64,000 nt of DNA from PZPK01 sp965230795 (GCA_965230795.1 OZ246020.1:3348001-3412000), one strand, 5' to 3'; numbered from the stretch's first letter, positions 18,228 through 26,769 are shown. The notes: generated by a model from the sequence alone, not told the origin. Numbers and translations: made by a program.

Positions 18228-18375
18228 ATCGGACGGGCTGCTTAGTATTGACGCCTGCTTTCATGTACTGCCCTCCTGAAAGCTCGTGCCGATGATAGAG
18301 CCGCTGATAGCGGCCTGAAATAATAAAGCAGTCTCTCTTCCCTATCACCAGCACTGACCACCAGCACTGACAAAA

Positions 18376-19467
18376 TCAGTTCACCCCATACACCCTGGGA
18401 CGCTTGTAGCGCCAGAAGTTGGCTTCCTCTTCGCGCTGGATGGTGATGGCTTCGTGCTTGAAATGCTCTTCCCGCAAGTCGGCCAGAGCCGCTTCCAGAT
18501 CGCTCCCACTCAGAGAACTTTCCAGTTCCTCGCGCTTGGCCATGTAAGCGAGACCGTTTTCCCAGCGTGCGTTTCTTTCCTGATCCTGCTTCGCCAGTTC
18601 TTCGATGCGTTCTTCAGGGTAGCCGGACTGTCTGCGGAAATCATTGATCTTGGCCTGCCGTTCTTCCACCGGCATTTGACCAAGACTGTCTTGCACCGAC
18701 TCCATACTCAAGAAAGCCTGCACCACCACATTCGGTGAGGTGACGATGTTCTGCAGGGTACCTGCCTGTTCTTCTGCCAGCGCAGTCTGCAGCTGAAAGA
18801 GCTTTTCATCCAGACTCATCGTAGTGTTCTGTTCGAGATCGGCCAGGCGTGCCTGAATGGCATTACCCCGGCCTGCAAGCTCTGCCGTCTCCTGCGCCCA
18901 GATCAGCTCTGCATCGTCGCCAAACAGTTCATATCGCTTTTCCCATACCTTTGTCTGCCGATCCTGAAAGTCCAGCACTGACAGCCTTTCCTGGTTTGCC
19001 AACAGCCATTCGCTGTATGTTTTCAGACCAGCCAAAATGTTCAGAATGGACGCAGCGTAATCAGGAAAAGCGGCGAGGATTACCCGTTCAAAACGCGCCT
19101 CGCCATCATCCGGATAGCGCTGCAGCATGAATTCTTTGACGCGAATCAGGCTTGCCTGAATATGCAGTTGATCGATCACTTTCCAGTAACTGTTTTGCAG
19201 GCGAATAATCAGCTCTTGTTCGAAGTCGTCCTGTTGAGTGCCCTCGTATTCGCCCCCCGTTACTGCGGACGCGGTTTGAGCGGTCGATTGTTTGGGAATT
19301 GGATTGGCCAATTTAACGTGTGATGGCTCAGAGTGACTTGGGTCAGCATCGAGAGAAGTGATCTCAGAAACGGTATTACCGCTGTCCAGGCTGTTTTGCA
19401 CGAGCGTGTAGATCGCGATGCCGCCGCAGACTAAAGCCAAAGACAAACCAAGGGTGGCACGATTCAT
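18376..19467 (-). CDS. Lipase-chaperone (Lif/foldase) homologue
   Basis: Protein of 363 residues with an N-terminal membrane anchor (~5-25), a Ser/Thr-rich linker and a long all-helical domain. Helical segments such as WEKRYELFGDDAELIW, TTMSLDEKLFQLQTALAEEQ and LADLREEHFKHEAITIQREE follow the order of Pseudomonas LipH/Lif proteins, the inner-membrane steric chaperones that fold secreted lipases. The diagnostic Lif motif (RxxFDY(F/C)L(S/T)A) near the N-terminal minidomain is not visible. ATG 19467 is chosen because AAGGA precedes it. It lies downstream of an SGNH hydrolase on the same strand, its likely client. A terminator-like hairpin lies between them. Confidence 0.75.
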   Translation of the reverse strand: MNRATLGLSLALVCGGIAIYTLVQNSLDSGNTVSEITSLDADPSHSEPSHVKLANPIPKQSTAQTASAVTGGEYEGTQQDDFEQELIIRLQNSYWKVIDQLHIQASLIRVKEFMLQRYPDDGEARFERVILAAFPDYAASILNILAGLKTYSEWLLANQERLSVLDFQDRQTKVWEKRYELFGDDAELIWAQETAELAGRGNAIQARLADLEQNTTMSLDEKLFQLQTALAEEQAGTLQNIVTSPNVVVQAFLSMESVQDSLGQMPVEERQAKINDFRRQSGYPEERIEELAKQDQERNARWENGLAYMAKREELESSLSGSDLEAALADLREEHFKHEAITIQREEEANFWRYKRPRVYGVN

Positions 19468-19508
19468 TGAAGTAATTTCCTTAGGAAACCTCTGATTGAT
19501 CAAAAGTA

Positions 19509-19534
19509 GGCCCGCATCTTTGCAGAGGCGGGCC
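19509..19534 (-). terminator. Terminator or attenuator between SGNH hydrolase and foldase
   Basis: GGCCCGC (19509-19515) and GCGGGCC (19528-19534) form a 7-bp GC-only stem with a 12-nt loop. On the minus strand it is followed by TACTTTTG. It sits between the hydrolase stop (19609) and the foldase ATG (19467) and would lower foldase expression relative to the enzyme. Confidence 0.6.
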
Positions 19535-19608
19535 GGTCGAGTCGCACAATTATCTTGTGCGTGTTTCGTTCGCTTTCTATCGAAGCGTTAGTAAGCGATC
19601 CCCAATGC

Positions 19609-20361
19609 TTACAGCAATGGCTGCAACTTGGGCCACACCAGATCCGCCAGCTTGCGAGAACCGGAGGTCGCAGGGTGGATGCCATCTATGATGATGTCGC
19701 GATCCCTGATCGTAGAACGAGGATCCACAAACTGACAGTCCGCAGCAGAATGCGCACAGGCCTGAGACAGACGCATGTCGCCATAGTCCACCGCTTCTTC
19801 TACGTCGTCCAGTAACAGCAGTGCGTTTTTGGTGTAGTAGTAACCCAGGTAAACCACGTCATCGACACCACTGGCATGCATGTTGTTCAGGACGTTAACG
19901 ACATCTACATACAGATTATCGATCAGGTTTTTGCACGACGAGCTCAGGCCCCACCATTGGTACCACTCGGTCTTACAGTTGTACCAGTCAAACAGCGTGA
20001 TGATCGGAATCAGAATATCGTTACCGGCACCGTCCATGACGACTGTGTCGATATTCGGATTGTCGCCTTTCGCATTTTCGAACTGGGTGGCAATATCCGT
20101 GGCAAAAATACCACCTGTGATTTCAGCACCGGAAATCGTATAGCGACGGAAAGTTTGACCCGCGTAGTCTTCAAGAAAATCCTGAAGCTCTCCGGACAAT
20201 GCAAAAATCGAGTCGCCGACGAAGACTACCTGATCATTGTCTGCATCCGTTACTTTGGCATTACTGGCCAGACTTCCAACGCCATCACAGGCAGCAAGGC
20301 TGAATGCAACCAGTACAATTGCGGAGAGTTTTCCAAGGGAATGGGATATGAGTTTTTTCAT
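19609..20361 (-). CDS. SGNH/GDSL-family hydrolase lipoprotein
   Basis: Esterase/lipase-type protein of 250 residues from ATG 20361 (AGGAGC upstream). Lipobox AFSLAAC puts the lipidated Cys near residue 24. The four SGNH blocks are visible: block I VFVGDSIFALSG (Ser nucleophile), a Gly in ISGAEITGG, GAGND (block III) and DGIHP (block V Asp/His). Six cysteines in the mature part suggest disulfides. It precedes the foldase homologue at 18376, so it may need that chaperone. Likely acts on esters at the cell surface or in the periplasm. Substrate unknown. Confidence 0.85.
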   Translation of the reverse strand: MKKLISHSLGKLSAIVLVAFSLAACDGVGSLASNAKVTDADNDQVVFVGDSIFALSGELQDFLEDYAGQTFRRYTISGAEITGGIFATDIATQFENAKGDNPNIDTVVMDGAGNDILIPIITLFDWYNCKTEWYQWWGLSSSCKNLIDNLYVDVVNVLNNMHASGVDDVVYLGYYYTKNALLLLDDVEEAVDYGDMRLSQACAHSAADCQFVDPRSTIRDRDIIIDGIHPATSGSRKLADLVWPKLQPLL

Positions 20362-20508
20362 GTAAGCTCCTTTTATTATTGTTTGACAGAGATCACACAA
20401 TAACAGTATTCGGAATGACGAATTGAGTGCTTTCTCACAAACAGATCGCCATAAAAAAAATATTTACCCGCGCATGTCAGTTAACGACTAAAAAGATTTA
20501 TGGGGTTA

Positions 20509-20544
20509 ATCAAGGGGTCAGAGTATTAACTCTGACCCCTTGAT
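20509..20544. repeat. GGGGTCAGAGT palindromic repeat, copy 1
   Basis: A perfect 16-bp inverted repeat: ATCAAGGGGTCAGAGT, a 4-base loop ATTA, and the reverse complement. The same family recurs at 20710-20745 and 33781-33815, with a degenerate copy at 22842-22882. Such repeats are typical REP-like elements in gammaproteobacteria with RAYT genes. Confidence 0.85.
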
Positions 20545-20590
20545 TGATATGTATCTGTTTGTTCTAAAGGACAATCTATAAATAAAAACA

Positions 20591-20620
20591 ATGGATCCCG
20601 CATCAAGTGCGGGATGACGT
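20591..20620. repeat. GGATCCCG...CGGGATGACG palindromic repeat
   Basis: ATCCCGCA and TGCGGGAT form an 8-bp stem around TCAAG. An almost identical copy is at 28823-28851, and variant copies are at 22892-22938, 23011-23098 and 28959-29005. Confidence 0.8.
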
Positions 20621-20709
20621 GGGAGGAGACAACGAACTCCGGGTCAAGTCCGGCATCCGGCATAAAGCGAGAGAAACCAGTGCGGGAATGACAGCGGAAG
20701 GGACCAGTA

Positions 20710-20745
20710 ATCAAGGGGTCAGAGTATTGACTCTGACCCCTTGAT
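20710..20745. repeat. GGGGTCAGAGT palindromic repeat, copy 2
   Basis: The same 16-bp arms as copy 1 with loop ATTG, 201 bp further on and in the same orientation. It is 36 bp after the stop codon of the 558-aa secreted protein gene and may act as its terminator, although there is no T-run. Confidence 0.85.
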
Positions 20746-20781
20746 TGATAAGAGCGCCGAATGGTTCGCAGAACCAATTAG

Positions 20782-22458
20782 CTATTTAGCATGAATGTCT
20801 ATCCGCACCGACCAGTTTCCCGGTTCATTGGTGCCTATGTAGATCTTGTTGCGATAACTCGAACCAATGGTCGCAACCTTACCGCTGCTGTTGTACTCAC
20901 CCACACGCACCGGGTAATTTTTCTCGGCAGCTTCAGCGTTAATGGCTTTGCCAAAGTAGGCAGGCCAGCGCCAGTTTTTACCCGCTGAATCACTCGGAAC
21001 AATGTAATCAAAACGATACACTTCACCGGTAGTCGGGTTGGAGATTTCAAGGTTCACCATTGAACCTTTTCTGAGATGACCGCCTCGCAACACATCAATG
21101 TATTCAGGATCAGCCCGCTCGATACTTACGTCGTAATCTTCTTTACCCCAAATCCAGTTACGGTATGAAGACCCACGTTCAACAATCGCGCCATCAGCAA
21201 AGCGCTCGCCCATCGACACAGGCACGTCAAACTGGCTATTCACAGCTTTCGCGAAATCCAACGCATAAGTCCACTGGTTCTGACGATCAGCTAGCACCAC
21301 GTATGTCGCAGGGTCGCTGACTGCGATTCCGTCCTTTTTCACGTGAACGCTCAATTGCGTGCCTTCTTTTAGATCATCGCCACCACTGATGTTCGATGTA
21401 AGCACCTGCATCAGTTTGTGTTGATGCAGAGACTTCTCTACTCGGCCATCAATCACACCTACAGGATCAATCTTGCCTAAAAGATTGTCCGGAATTTTCC
21501 AGTAAGTTACCACACCAAGATCCGGACAGGTTTTACCGTCTGGTTGATCGTCGTTATTACAGTAACACCCTTTGGCGATGGAGTTCTCTGCCATCACAAG
21601 CCCCAGCTCTCGCGCAGTTTTGCCATCGGCTGTCTGGCATTGCACTAAGACCGGCGACACCCCTTTCAAGGTATTCATATCAGGCACTGCACCGCGGTTT
21701 GTTTCTGCGCCAGTGACGCCATACCAGGACTCGTAATCGCCATCCCATGCCGGGTCATCTTTATCAATAAAATCCGACTCGATAAACAGATCGGATACCT
21801 TGTTGTAAGGCGAGTTTTCAACAAACACCTCCATCGCCTTGGTCTGACTTTGGTTATCACTGATAGCTGTGTATTGCATCTCATCATTGGCGCAATCGGT
21901 AATCACCACCTCACTCCAATAATCTGTGTGCATCTCCTGTTTCAGCTCGTACGTCTTGGAGTCCCCCTCACACTGATATTCTATTTTCCAATAGTGGTTT
22001 GTTCTTGGATTGCCGCTCGTCCAAGCATAGGTCGCGGCCCAGCCCGGGTTGGTAAACTCTGCACCTTTGAAGTAGCAATACCCGAGCGCCAAATCATCGC
22101 AATTACGTGACCATTCTCCGGGCTCCAGGGTAAAACCATCCCCATAAGTATTGGTATATTCTAGAGCCATGTCGCCATAGGTCTGATAGTAGATATCTAA
22201 AACACGTACGGTTTTATTGGTCAGGTTTCCCACATCCAAGTAGGAGTATGGCCCTACCGCTGCATTCTCCGCCAAATGACCGGAGGTTCGATTAATATCC
22301 AATGCAAACGCGCTTGCGCTGCACACCATCGCTAAGCCAAAGGCCAGCGCTTTTTTGAAATGACTTACTTTAGGGTTTGTTCGTTTGGAACTCTTTCCAT
22401 TGGGACTCGTTCTTTTTGAACTCAAGCGCCCGGACTCTACAACACCGGTGTACTTCAT
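20782..22458 (-). CDS. Large secreted protein of unknown function
   Basis: Not recognised. Protein of 558 residues; ATG 22458 follows GGAGAACAACAA. The signal peptide is extended: a basic, serine-rich stretch of ~32 residues (SSKRTSPNGKSSKRTNPK) precedes the hydrophobic core ALAFGLAMVCSASAFA. The mature protein has about ten cysteines in the first half (two as CYC) and many aromatic residues. The C-terminal half contains two related segments, each with a GSSYRN motif (residues ~440 and ~530) and a YxxxFxKAxN segment. It is probably extracellular or periplasmic. The promoter carries the CTCCACA direct-repeat box shared with the kinase leader and the giant lipoproteins. Confidence 0.75.
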   Translation of the reverse strand: MKYTGVVESGRLSSKRTSPNGKSSKRTNPKVSHFKKALAFGLAMVCSASAFALDINRTSGHLAENAAVGPYSYLDVGNLTNKTVRVLDIYYQTYGDMALEYTNTYGDGFTLEPGEWSRNCDDLALGYCYFKGAEFTNPGWAATYAWTSGNPRTNHYWKIEYQCEGDSKTYELKQEMHTDYWSEVVITDCANDEMQYTAISDNQSQTKAMEVFVENSPYNKVSDLFIESDFIDKDDPAWDGDYESWYGVTGAETNRGAVPDMNTLKGVSPVLVQCQTADGKTARELGLVMAENSIAKGCYCNNDDQPDGKTCPDLGVVTYWKIPDNLLGKIDPVGVIDGRVEKSLHQHKLMQVLTSNISGGDDLKEGTQLSVHVKKDGIAVSDPATYVVLADRQNQWTYALDFAKAVNSQFDVPVSMGERFADGAIVERGSSYRNWIWGKEDYDVSIERADPEYIDVLRGGHLRKGSMVNLEISNPTTGEVYRFDYIVPSDSAGKNWRWPAYFGKAINAEAAEKNYPVRVGEYNSSGKVATIGSSYRNKIYIGTNEPGNWSVRIDIHAK

Positions 22459-22538
22459 TTGTTGTTCTCCATTTCATCGAATCGACTGCGATATCTCTCT
22501 GAAAACCATTTCCAGAGATTCATATCCGTTCAATTACA

Positions 22539-22571
22539 AGTTTAAAAAAACAGTGTGGAGACTTAATGGAG
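22539..22571 (-). promoter_or_regulatory. Shared box promoter of the 558-aa secreted protein
   Basis: On the minus strand: CTCCATT (22571-22565), 4 nt, CTCCACA (22560-22554), a 9-nt T-rich spacer, then TAAACT (22544-22539). The two 7-mers are 11 bp apart. Layout and spacing are identical to the promoters at 26770-26802, 33709-33741 and 38747-38779. The expected transcript start is ~74 nt upstream of the ATG. Confidence 0.6.
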
Positions 22572-22621
22572 ATTCACTTTCAATTGGTAATCGTTGTGTA
22601 AACTTTGTCACAGACGAGAAA

Positions 22622-22749
22622 GATCGATACCGGCGTAACAACTAAGAGTAAAAACAACGGATTCCCGCCCACCCCAGGGTGCCCTCTCTTGCTTCGCAAT
22701 TCACCTTGTGCGCGGGAATGACGTCGGAGTGCAATTGGATTCTGTTGCT
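22622..22749. repeat. Direct repeat copy A with an insertion in its hairpin
   Basis: Begins GATCG, contains GTAACAACTAAGAG, then CGGATTCCCGCC, and ends near GGATTCTGTTGCTG. It matches copy B (23011-23098), but about 40 extra bases sit inside the hairpin between CCCGCC and GCGGGAATGACG. Confidence 0.7.
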
Positions 22750-22841
22750 GATGAGGGATGATTAGGGAGGAAGGATAGATGCTGGATCAAGTCCGGCATG
22801 ACGCGAGAGCTAGTCACGCGGGATAATGCAAAGAAAGTTCG

Positions 22842-22882
22842 AAAAAAGGGGTCAAATTAAAACTACTCTGACACCTTTTTTC
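22842..22882. repeat. Degenerate GGGGTCAGAGT-family repeat
   Basis: AAAAAAGGGGTCAAATT and CTCTGACACCTTTTTT form imperfect arms around AAAACTA. On the minus strand the element reads AAGGTGTCAGAG followed by ATTTGACCCC, a common variant of the family seen at 20509, 20710 and 33781. Confidence 0.6.
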
Positions 22883-22891
22883 CACCCTGTT

Positions 22892-22938
22892 CATCCCGGC
22901 CTCCGAGCCGGGATCCATTGTATTATGAGAGCCTTTCA
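22892..22938. repeat. 47-bp inverted-repeat arm, left
   Basis: The reverse complement of this segment matches 28959-29005 at 46 of 47 positions. It includes the palindrome ATCCCGGC/GCCGGGAT and the adjoining GAAAGGCTCTCATAA. The two arms face each other across ~6.0 kb. Confidence 0.75.
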
Positions 22939-23010
22939 AGTAAACGCTACTCTTCCCGTCGGCGGCCGATAGAAGAAGCAGCATAAAGTCGTCGAGCATT
23001 CTGAAATAAA

Positions 23011-23098
23011 GATCGAAATCGGTGTAACAACTAAGAGCAAAACAATGGATTCCCGCCTTCGCGGGAATGACGTGGGAGTGCAATTAGATTCTGATGCA
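23011..23098. repeat. Direct repeat copy B
   Basis: Runs from GATCGAAATCGG through GTAACAACTAAGAG and the hairpin ATTCCCGCCTTCGCGGGAAT to ATTCTGATGC. It is the uninterrupted form of copy A. The hairpin is the widespread TTCCCGC...GCGGGAATGACG type. Confidence 0.75.
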
Positions 23099-23154
23099 AT
23101 AATAGTCAGAGATAAGAGGCATCAGCCTCTCCCCTTCTAACGGCATCATGCTGA

Positions 23155-26100
23155 TCAATTGTCGGTGTTTTCTGCCAAAGGTATTTTTACAGAAATACCC
23201 AGGCCGCCCTGCGAAGCATGAAAGGCTTTAACCTGCCCACCGTGTGATTCCGCAAACGCTTTTACCAGCGACAACCCTAAACCGGCACCTCCTTTTTGTC
23301 GCGATCTGGATTTGTCTACCCGATAAAAACGATCAAACAGCATCGATAACGCTTCATCGTCTACATCAGGCCCGGTATCAGAAACAATCAATTCAGCATG
23401 AGAACCTGACTTGGTAACCGTCACAAAGACAGTGCCGCCCGAAGTTGTGTATCGGGCACAGTTTTCAAGCAAGTTATCGATAATTTGGCGCAAGCGATGC
23501 GCATCCCCAAAAACAATGACATCGCTATCGATTCTTGTTTCTAAACGAAGCTGATGGTCGACGAGTTGAACTTGCTTCGCGGTGATGGAATCTGCGACAA
23601 CCCCATTCAGTTCTACATATTCTTTGCTATCCATTAAGGCATCAATGTCCGCCAGTGACAAAACATAGAGGTCTTTTACCAAAGAACTTAAGTGATCAAC
23701 GGATCGTGCCAGTGATGACATTTGCTCTTGATCCAAAGGCCGAATACCGTCCTGCATCGCAGACACTTTTGCCATCATGGTCGCCAACGGTGTGCGCAGC
23801 TCGTGGGATGCACTGGCAATACCGTCACGTTGCTGCTTCTCCTTTTTCTCTAGCGTTTTTTTCGCCTGCAAGAGCTCATCGGTACGTTCTACGACACGGT
23901 CCTCTAGTGAGGCATTGAGATCCGTTAACTCATGGGTTTTATTGTCGACCATACGTTTGAGCTTGTTATTGTTCCAGAATAGAAACAGCACAATTGCCAG
24001 TATCACCGAAACGATCAGCCACAAGCGGGTGTAGTCGAAGACTTTTTCAATTTTTATGGAAAACCATTTCTCGGCAAGGAGTTGTTTTTCCTCCTCGGAA
24101 AAACTGTCCAAAAACTTGTTCAGTATGCTTATAAGCTCAGGCGGTTCTCCCTTATGAATACCAAAGGCTAGCTTTAAAGGAATCTCGAGCTTGCCGCCGA
24201 TTTTCAGGTGTTCAATGCCCTGTCGGCGAAGGCTGTAGCCGATGCTTGGGATGGTATCGACAAAGCCGTAGAGTTTCTCGTCTTTAACCTTTTTCAGACC
24301 ATCGACAACATTTTTCACTTCGACAATATTGAAGTTAGGGTATTTCTCACGAATCAGATCGGTATGTGCATAACCCGCCACCACGCCTAAGGTCTTATCC
24401 TGAATTGCGTCCAGGTTTTCGACAAAAAGCTCCTCTCCACGTACCGCCACCACCAAAGGGTATTCTCCATGAGGGTTCGAAAAGTCGAGGTATTCCATTC
24501 GTGGTGCGGTTGCGGCTGCGGCAGAAATCAGTTTGCATTGGCCCGCACGCGCTGACAAAAGACTTTCACTCCAGCTGTCAGTACGTACCAACCGCAACGA
24601 GATACCCAGACGCCTTTCAAGCTCTTTCATCAGGTCGGCGGTCATGCCTCCATGTTGTCCTTGTTCATTCAGCCGCTCAAACGGCATCCAGTCCGGATCA
24701 ACACAGTAGGTGATCTCATCAAGCCTGCTCAGGTATTCCTGCTCGCTCTGCGACAGCTCTATTCCGGCTATCTTGGCCAGCGACTTGGTACCCCGCTGAT
24801 CTGAAAAAGCGGATGATCCCAGCCAGCGCTTGTTCAGGGAAATTTTTTCTTCATCACGGAGGGACATCATCGTTTTTTGCAATATTTGATGCAAAACCGG
24901 GAGATCCTTTCGTACCCCGATATGCAGGGAGGGATTCACTTTCTCTTTGTTCAACCTTAAAAAATCAACCAGCCGAAGGTTGAAAAGTTGATGCTCGTTC
25001 ACGTAGTAGTGGAAGAGAAAAGGGTTCTGGATGATGCCGTCCAGCTTGTTCGTCGTCAGTGCCAGCATCATCTTTCTGATGCTTTCAAACTCAATCAATT
25101 CAGTATCGGGAAATTCGCTTTTAACATACGGAACCTGCCCATCCCCTTTTTCGATACCGATTCGTTTGCCTTTCAGGTCGGCAATACTGTTGAGCGTTTT
25201 ATTTTCAACGGTACTGTAAAGATTGAGCGATGATTTTGCGTAACTGGAGGTATAAAGCGTGTAGGCATCTCGCTCCTCGTTAAAATAAAAAACCGGCATG
25301 GCATCAATTTTTTTCTGCTTGAACAGCTCCACCAGTTCTGCCCACGAGTAACCGTTGACGAATTCGATTCTCAGACCGACTTTATCTGCGAGCAAGCGAA
25401 TATGCTCAATGCTGTAGCCGCTGGGTTCGCCAATTTCTACATAGTCAAACGGCGGCCAATCCATCTCGTTGGCGACCCGGATAACCGGGTTGGCTTTGAT
25501 ATAGGCTTTTTCTTCCTGGGTCAGGTTGATACTGCTCTTTCGTTTCAACCCAAACACAAAATCCTCCGGATCAACAAAGTTTGCGGCCACGCCTTCCGAT
25601 ATAAATTGCTCCTCTATTCTTCTAATTCGGTTAGGATCGATTGAGCCAATTGGATAAAGATCGGGTTGCACCATGCGCTGAGTTTGCTCAGCTTCATAAA
25701 GGAGGGCTGCCTTGGACGCATCCACCGTATTGTATTTGTGGATGATGAGATCAACGATCTCTTCAGGATGAGCCAATGCATACTCCCACCCTCTGGTACT
25801 GGCATCCGTAAAGGACTTAACAACCAACGGTTTTGTCTTGGCAAACGACTCTGAGGTAAACAAATTTACGTCATAAAGCGGAACACCATAGTTATTCGGA
25901 TCGATGACGTTGTAGGGCACCTTGGCCTCACGCAGATAATAAGTCTCGGCAGTCAGAAAGATCGTCATGGCATCCACTTCATTGTTGATGAATTTATCTG
26001 TATTGAAGGTATGCGGGACCATCGTAAAATCGTCGGAGGACATCTCGAATTGCCTGAACATCATGGCAAAATTGGCTGTATCAAATGTTTGTTTTTCACC

Positions 26101-26544
26101 CATCACCCTCTTTCCCTTTAAGTCACCAGGAAAGTAGATGTCCGGCTTGGTCACAATGGCCAGCGGAGAACGTTTGAAGTAGTTTGCCATCAGGACAATC
26201 GGTTTTCCTTCCATGCGAGCGAGGATGACCGTGCTGTAATTGGTACCGAAGCTTGCCTCTCCAGAAAGTACGGAACCAATGGTGTCTATACCTTTCTCAT
26301 ATTCCCGTATTTCAACGTCAAGACCGGCTTCCCTGTAGTAGCCCTTTTCCAGGGCCGCATAGAAGCCGGCAAACTCGAAATGATGTTTCCACTGGAGTTG
26401 CAGGCTGACTTTCTCAAGCTCGGTTTCGGTTTGATTGTTGGTTTCACTGAAATATTCAGTGATGGTTTCACTAAGCGCAGCGTTCGGAAGAACGGCCAGG
26501 ATGATCAGCCACAGAACGGCAAAAAATAACCTGCTTTGTTTCAT
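23155..26544 (-). CDS. Histidine kinase with three periplasmic solute-binding domains
   Basis: Membrane kinase of 1129 residues. A signal sequence/anchor (1-25) is followed by an NMT1/THI5-like binding domain (~45-300; LQLQWKHHFEFAGFYAALEKG). Two SBP_bac_3 domains follow (~350-580, starting IRVANEMDWPPFDYV; ~610-840, starting ITYCVDPDWMPFERL), then one transmembrane helix (~847-867) and a coiled coil. HisKA has SHELRTPL (His914), and HATPase_c has an N box (NLLENCARYT) and a G box (GAGLGLSLVKAF). There is no receiver, so it needs a separate regulator. Its catalytic core closely resembles the kinase at 39621 (both have DGIRP after the H box), which sits with an OmpR-type regulator. The promoter has the shared CTGCACA box and a long leader. 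Ligands unknown. Confidence 0.9.
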   Translation of the reverse strand: MKQSRLFFAVLWLIILAVLPNAALSETITEYFSETNNQTETELEKVSLQLQWKHHFEFAGFYAALEKGYYREAGLDVEIREYEKGIDTIGSVLSGEASFGTNYSTVILARMEGKPIVLMANYFKRSPLAIVTKPDIYFPGDLKGKRVMGEKQTFDTANFAMMFRQFEMSSDDFTMVPHTFNTDKFINNEVDAMTIFLTAETYYLREAKVPYNVIDPNNYGVPLYDVNLFTSESFAKTKPLVVKSFTDASTRGWEYALAHPEEIVDLIIHKYNTVDASKAALLYEAEQTQRMVQPDLYPIGSIDPNRIRRIEEQFISEGVAANFVDPEDFVFGLKRKSSINLTQEEKAYIKANPVIRVANEMDWPPFDYVEIGEPSGYSIEHIRLLADKVGLRIEFVNGYSWAELVELFKQKKIDAMPVFYFNEERDAYTLYTSSYAKSSLNLYSTVENKTLNSIADLKGKRIGIEKGDGQVPYVKSEFPDTELIEFESIRKMMLALTTNKLDGIIQNPFLFHYYVNEHQLFNLRLVDFLRLNKEKVNPSLHIGVRKDLPVLHQILQKTMMSLRDEEKISLNKRWLGSSAFSDQRGTKSLAKIAGIELSQSEQEYLSRLDEITYCVDPDWMPFERLNEQGQHGGMTADLMKELERRLGISLRLVRTDSWSESLLSARAGQCKLISAAAATAPRMEYLDFSNPHGEYPLVVAVRGEELFVENLDAIQDKTLGVVAGYAHTDLIREKYPNFNIVEVKNVVDGLKKVKDEKLYGFVDTIPSIGYSLRRQGIEHLKIGGKLEIPLKLAFGIHKGEPPELISILNKFLDSFSEEEKQLLAEKWFSIKIEKVFDYTRLWLIVSVILAIVLFLFWNNNKLKRMVDNKTHELTDLNASLEDRVVERTDELLQAKKTLEKKEKQQRDGIASASHELRTPLATMMAKVSAMQDGIRPLDQEQMSSLARSVDHLSSLVKDLYVLSLADIDALMDSKEYVELNGVVADSITAKQVQLVDHQLRLETRIDSDVIVFGDAHRLRQIIDNLLENCARYTTSGGTVFVTVTKSGSHAELIVSDTGPDVDDEALSMLFDRFYRVDKSRSRQKGGAGLGLSLVKAFAESHGGQVKAFHASQGGLGISVKIPLAENTDN

Positions 26545-26621
26545 CTAATTTTCTCTTACCGATTGCGCCAGTTGGTTCAAGGTAGTTTAGGATTGTATAG
26601 GTTACGCCGACATAAAAAATA

Positions 26622-26661
26622 AAAGCCCCTTAATATTTTCATCAAATAATTAAAGGGCTTT
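26622..26661 (-). terminator. Intrinsic terminator in the leader of the triple-SBP kinase
   Basis: AAAGCCC (26622-26628) pairs with GGGCTTT (26655-26661), extended by a TTAAT/ATTAA stem. On the minus strand the stem is followed by TTTTATTTTTT. It lies between the predicted promoter (~26763) and the kinase ATG (26544), so it is either the end of a short transcript or an attenuator. Confidence 0.7.
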
Positions 26662-26740
26662 CTGGATAGCGGTAAAAATTAGTTCTGAAAGGTAAAACAG
26701 AAACAGCGCCTAAATTGCGTAAAGAAGGACCAATTTTCAT
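26642..26740 (-). CDS. Candidate 32-residue leader peptide or small protein
   Basis: ATG 26740 lies about 23 nt after the predicted transcript start and is preceded by GGGATAAAGT. The frame (starts MKIGPSLRNLG, ends YPESPLII) stops inside the loop of the terminator hairpin at 26622-26661. Too short for family recognition. It may be a leader peptide controlling read-through into the kinase gene, a small protein with its own terminator, or chance. Low confidence; coding is not proven. Confidence 0.3.
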   Translation of the reverse strand: MKIGPSLRNLGAVSVLPFRTNFYRYPESPLII

Positions 26741-26769
26741 ACTTTATCCCAACACAATTTAGCTCTTTA

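Larger units (their letters stand above)
20362..20781. other. Repeat-bearing intergenic region
   Basis: This 420-bp gap holds two GGGGTCAGAGT palindromes (20509-20544 and 20710-20745) and a GGATCCCG-type palindrome (20591-20620) between them. The first ~140 bp is AT-rich and shows nothing recognisable apart from the hydrolase promoter region. Confidence 0.6.
22459..23154. other. Repeat-dense intergenic region of ~700 bp
   Basis: Between the secreted protein gene and the triple-binding-domain kinase gene. It holds the secreted protein promoter, direct repeats A and B, a degenerate GGGGTCAGAGT element and one arm of a 47-bp inverted repeat. No coding sequence is convincing on either strand. 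Confidence 0.65.

Noticed and set aside
18299..18314. Short GCCGCT/AGCGGC hairpin after the P-loop kinase gene
   Set aside because: Only a 6-bp stem with a 3-nt loop and no T-run; too weak to call a terminator.
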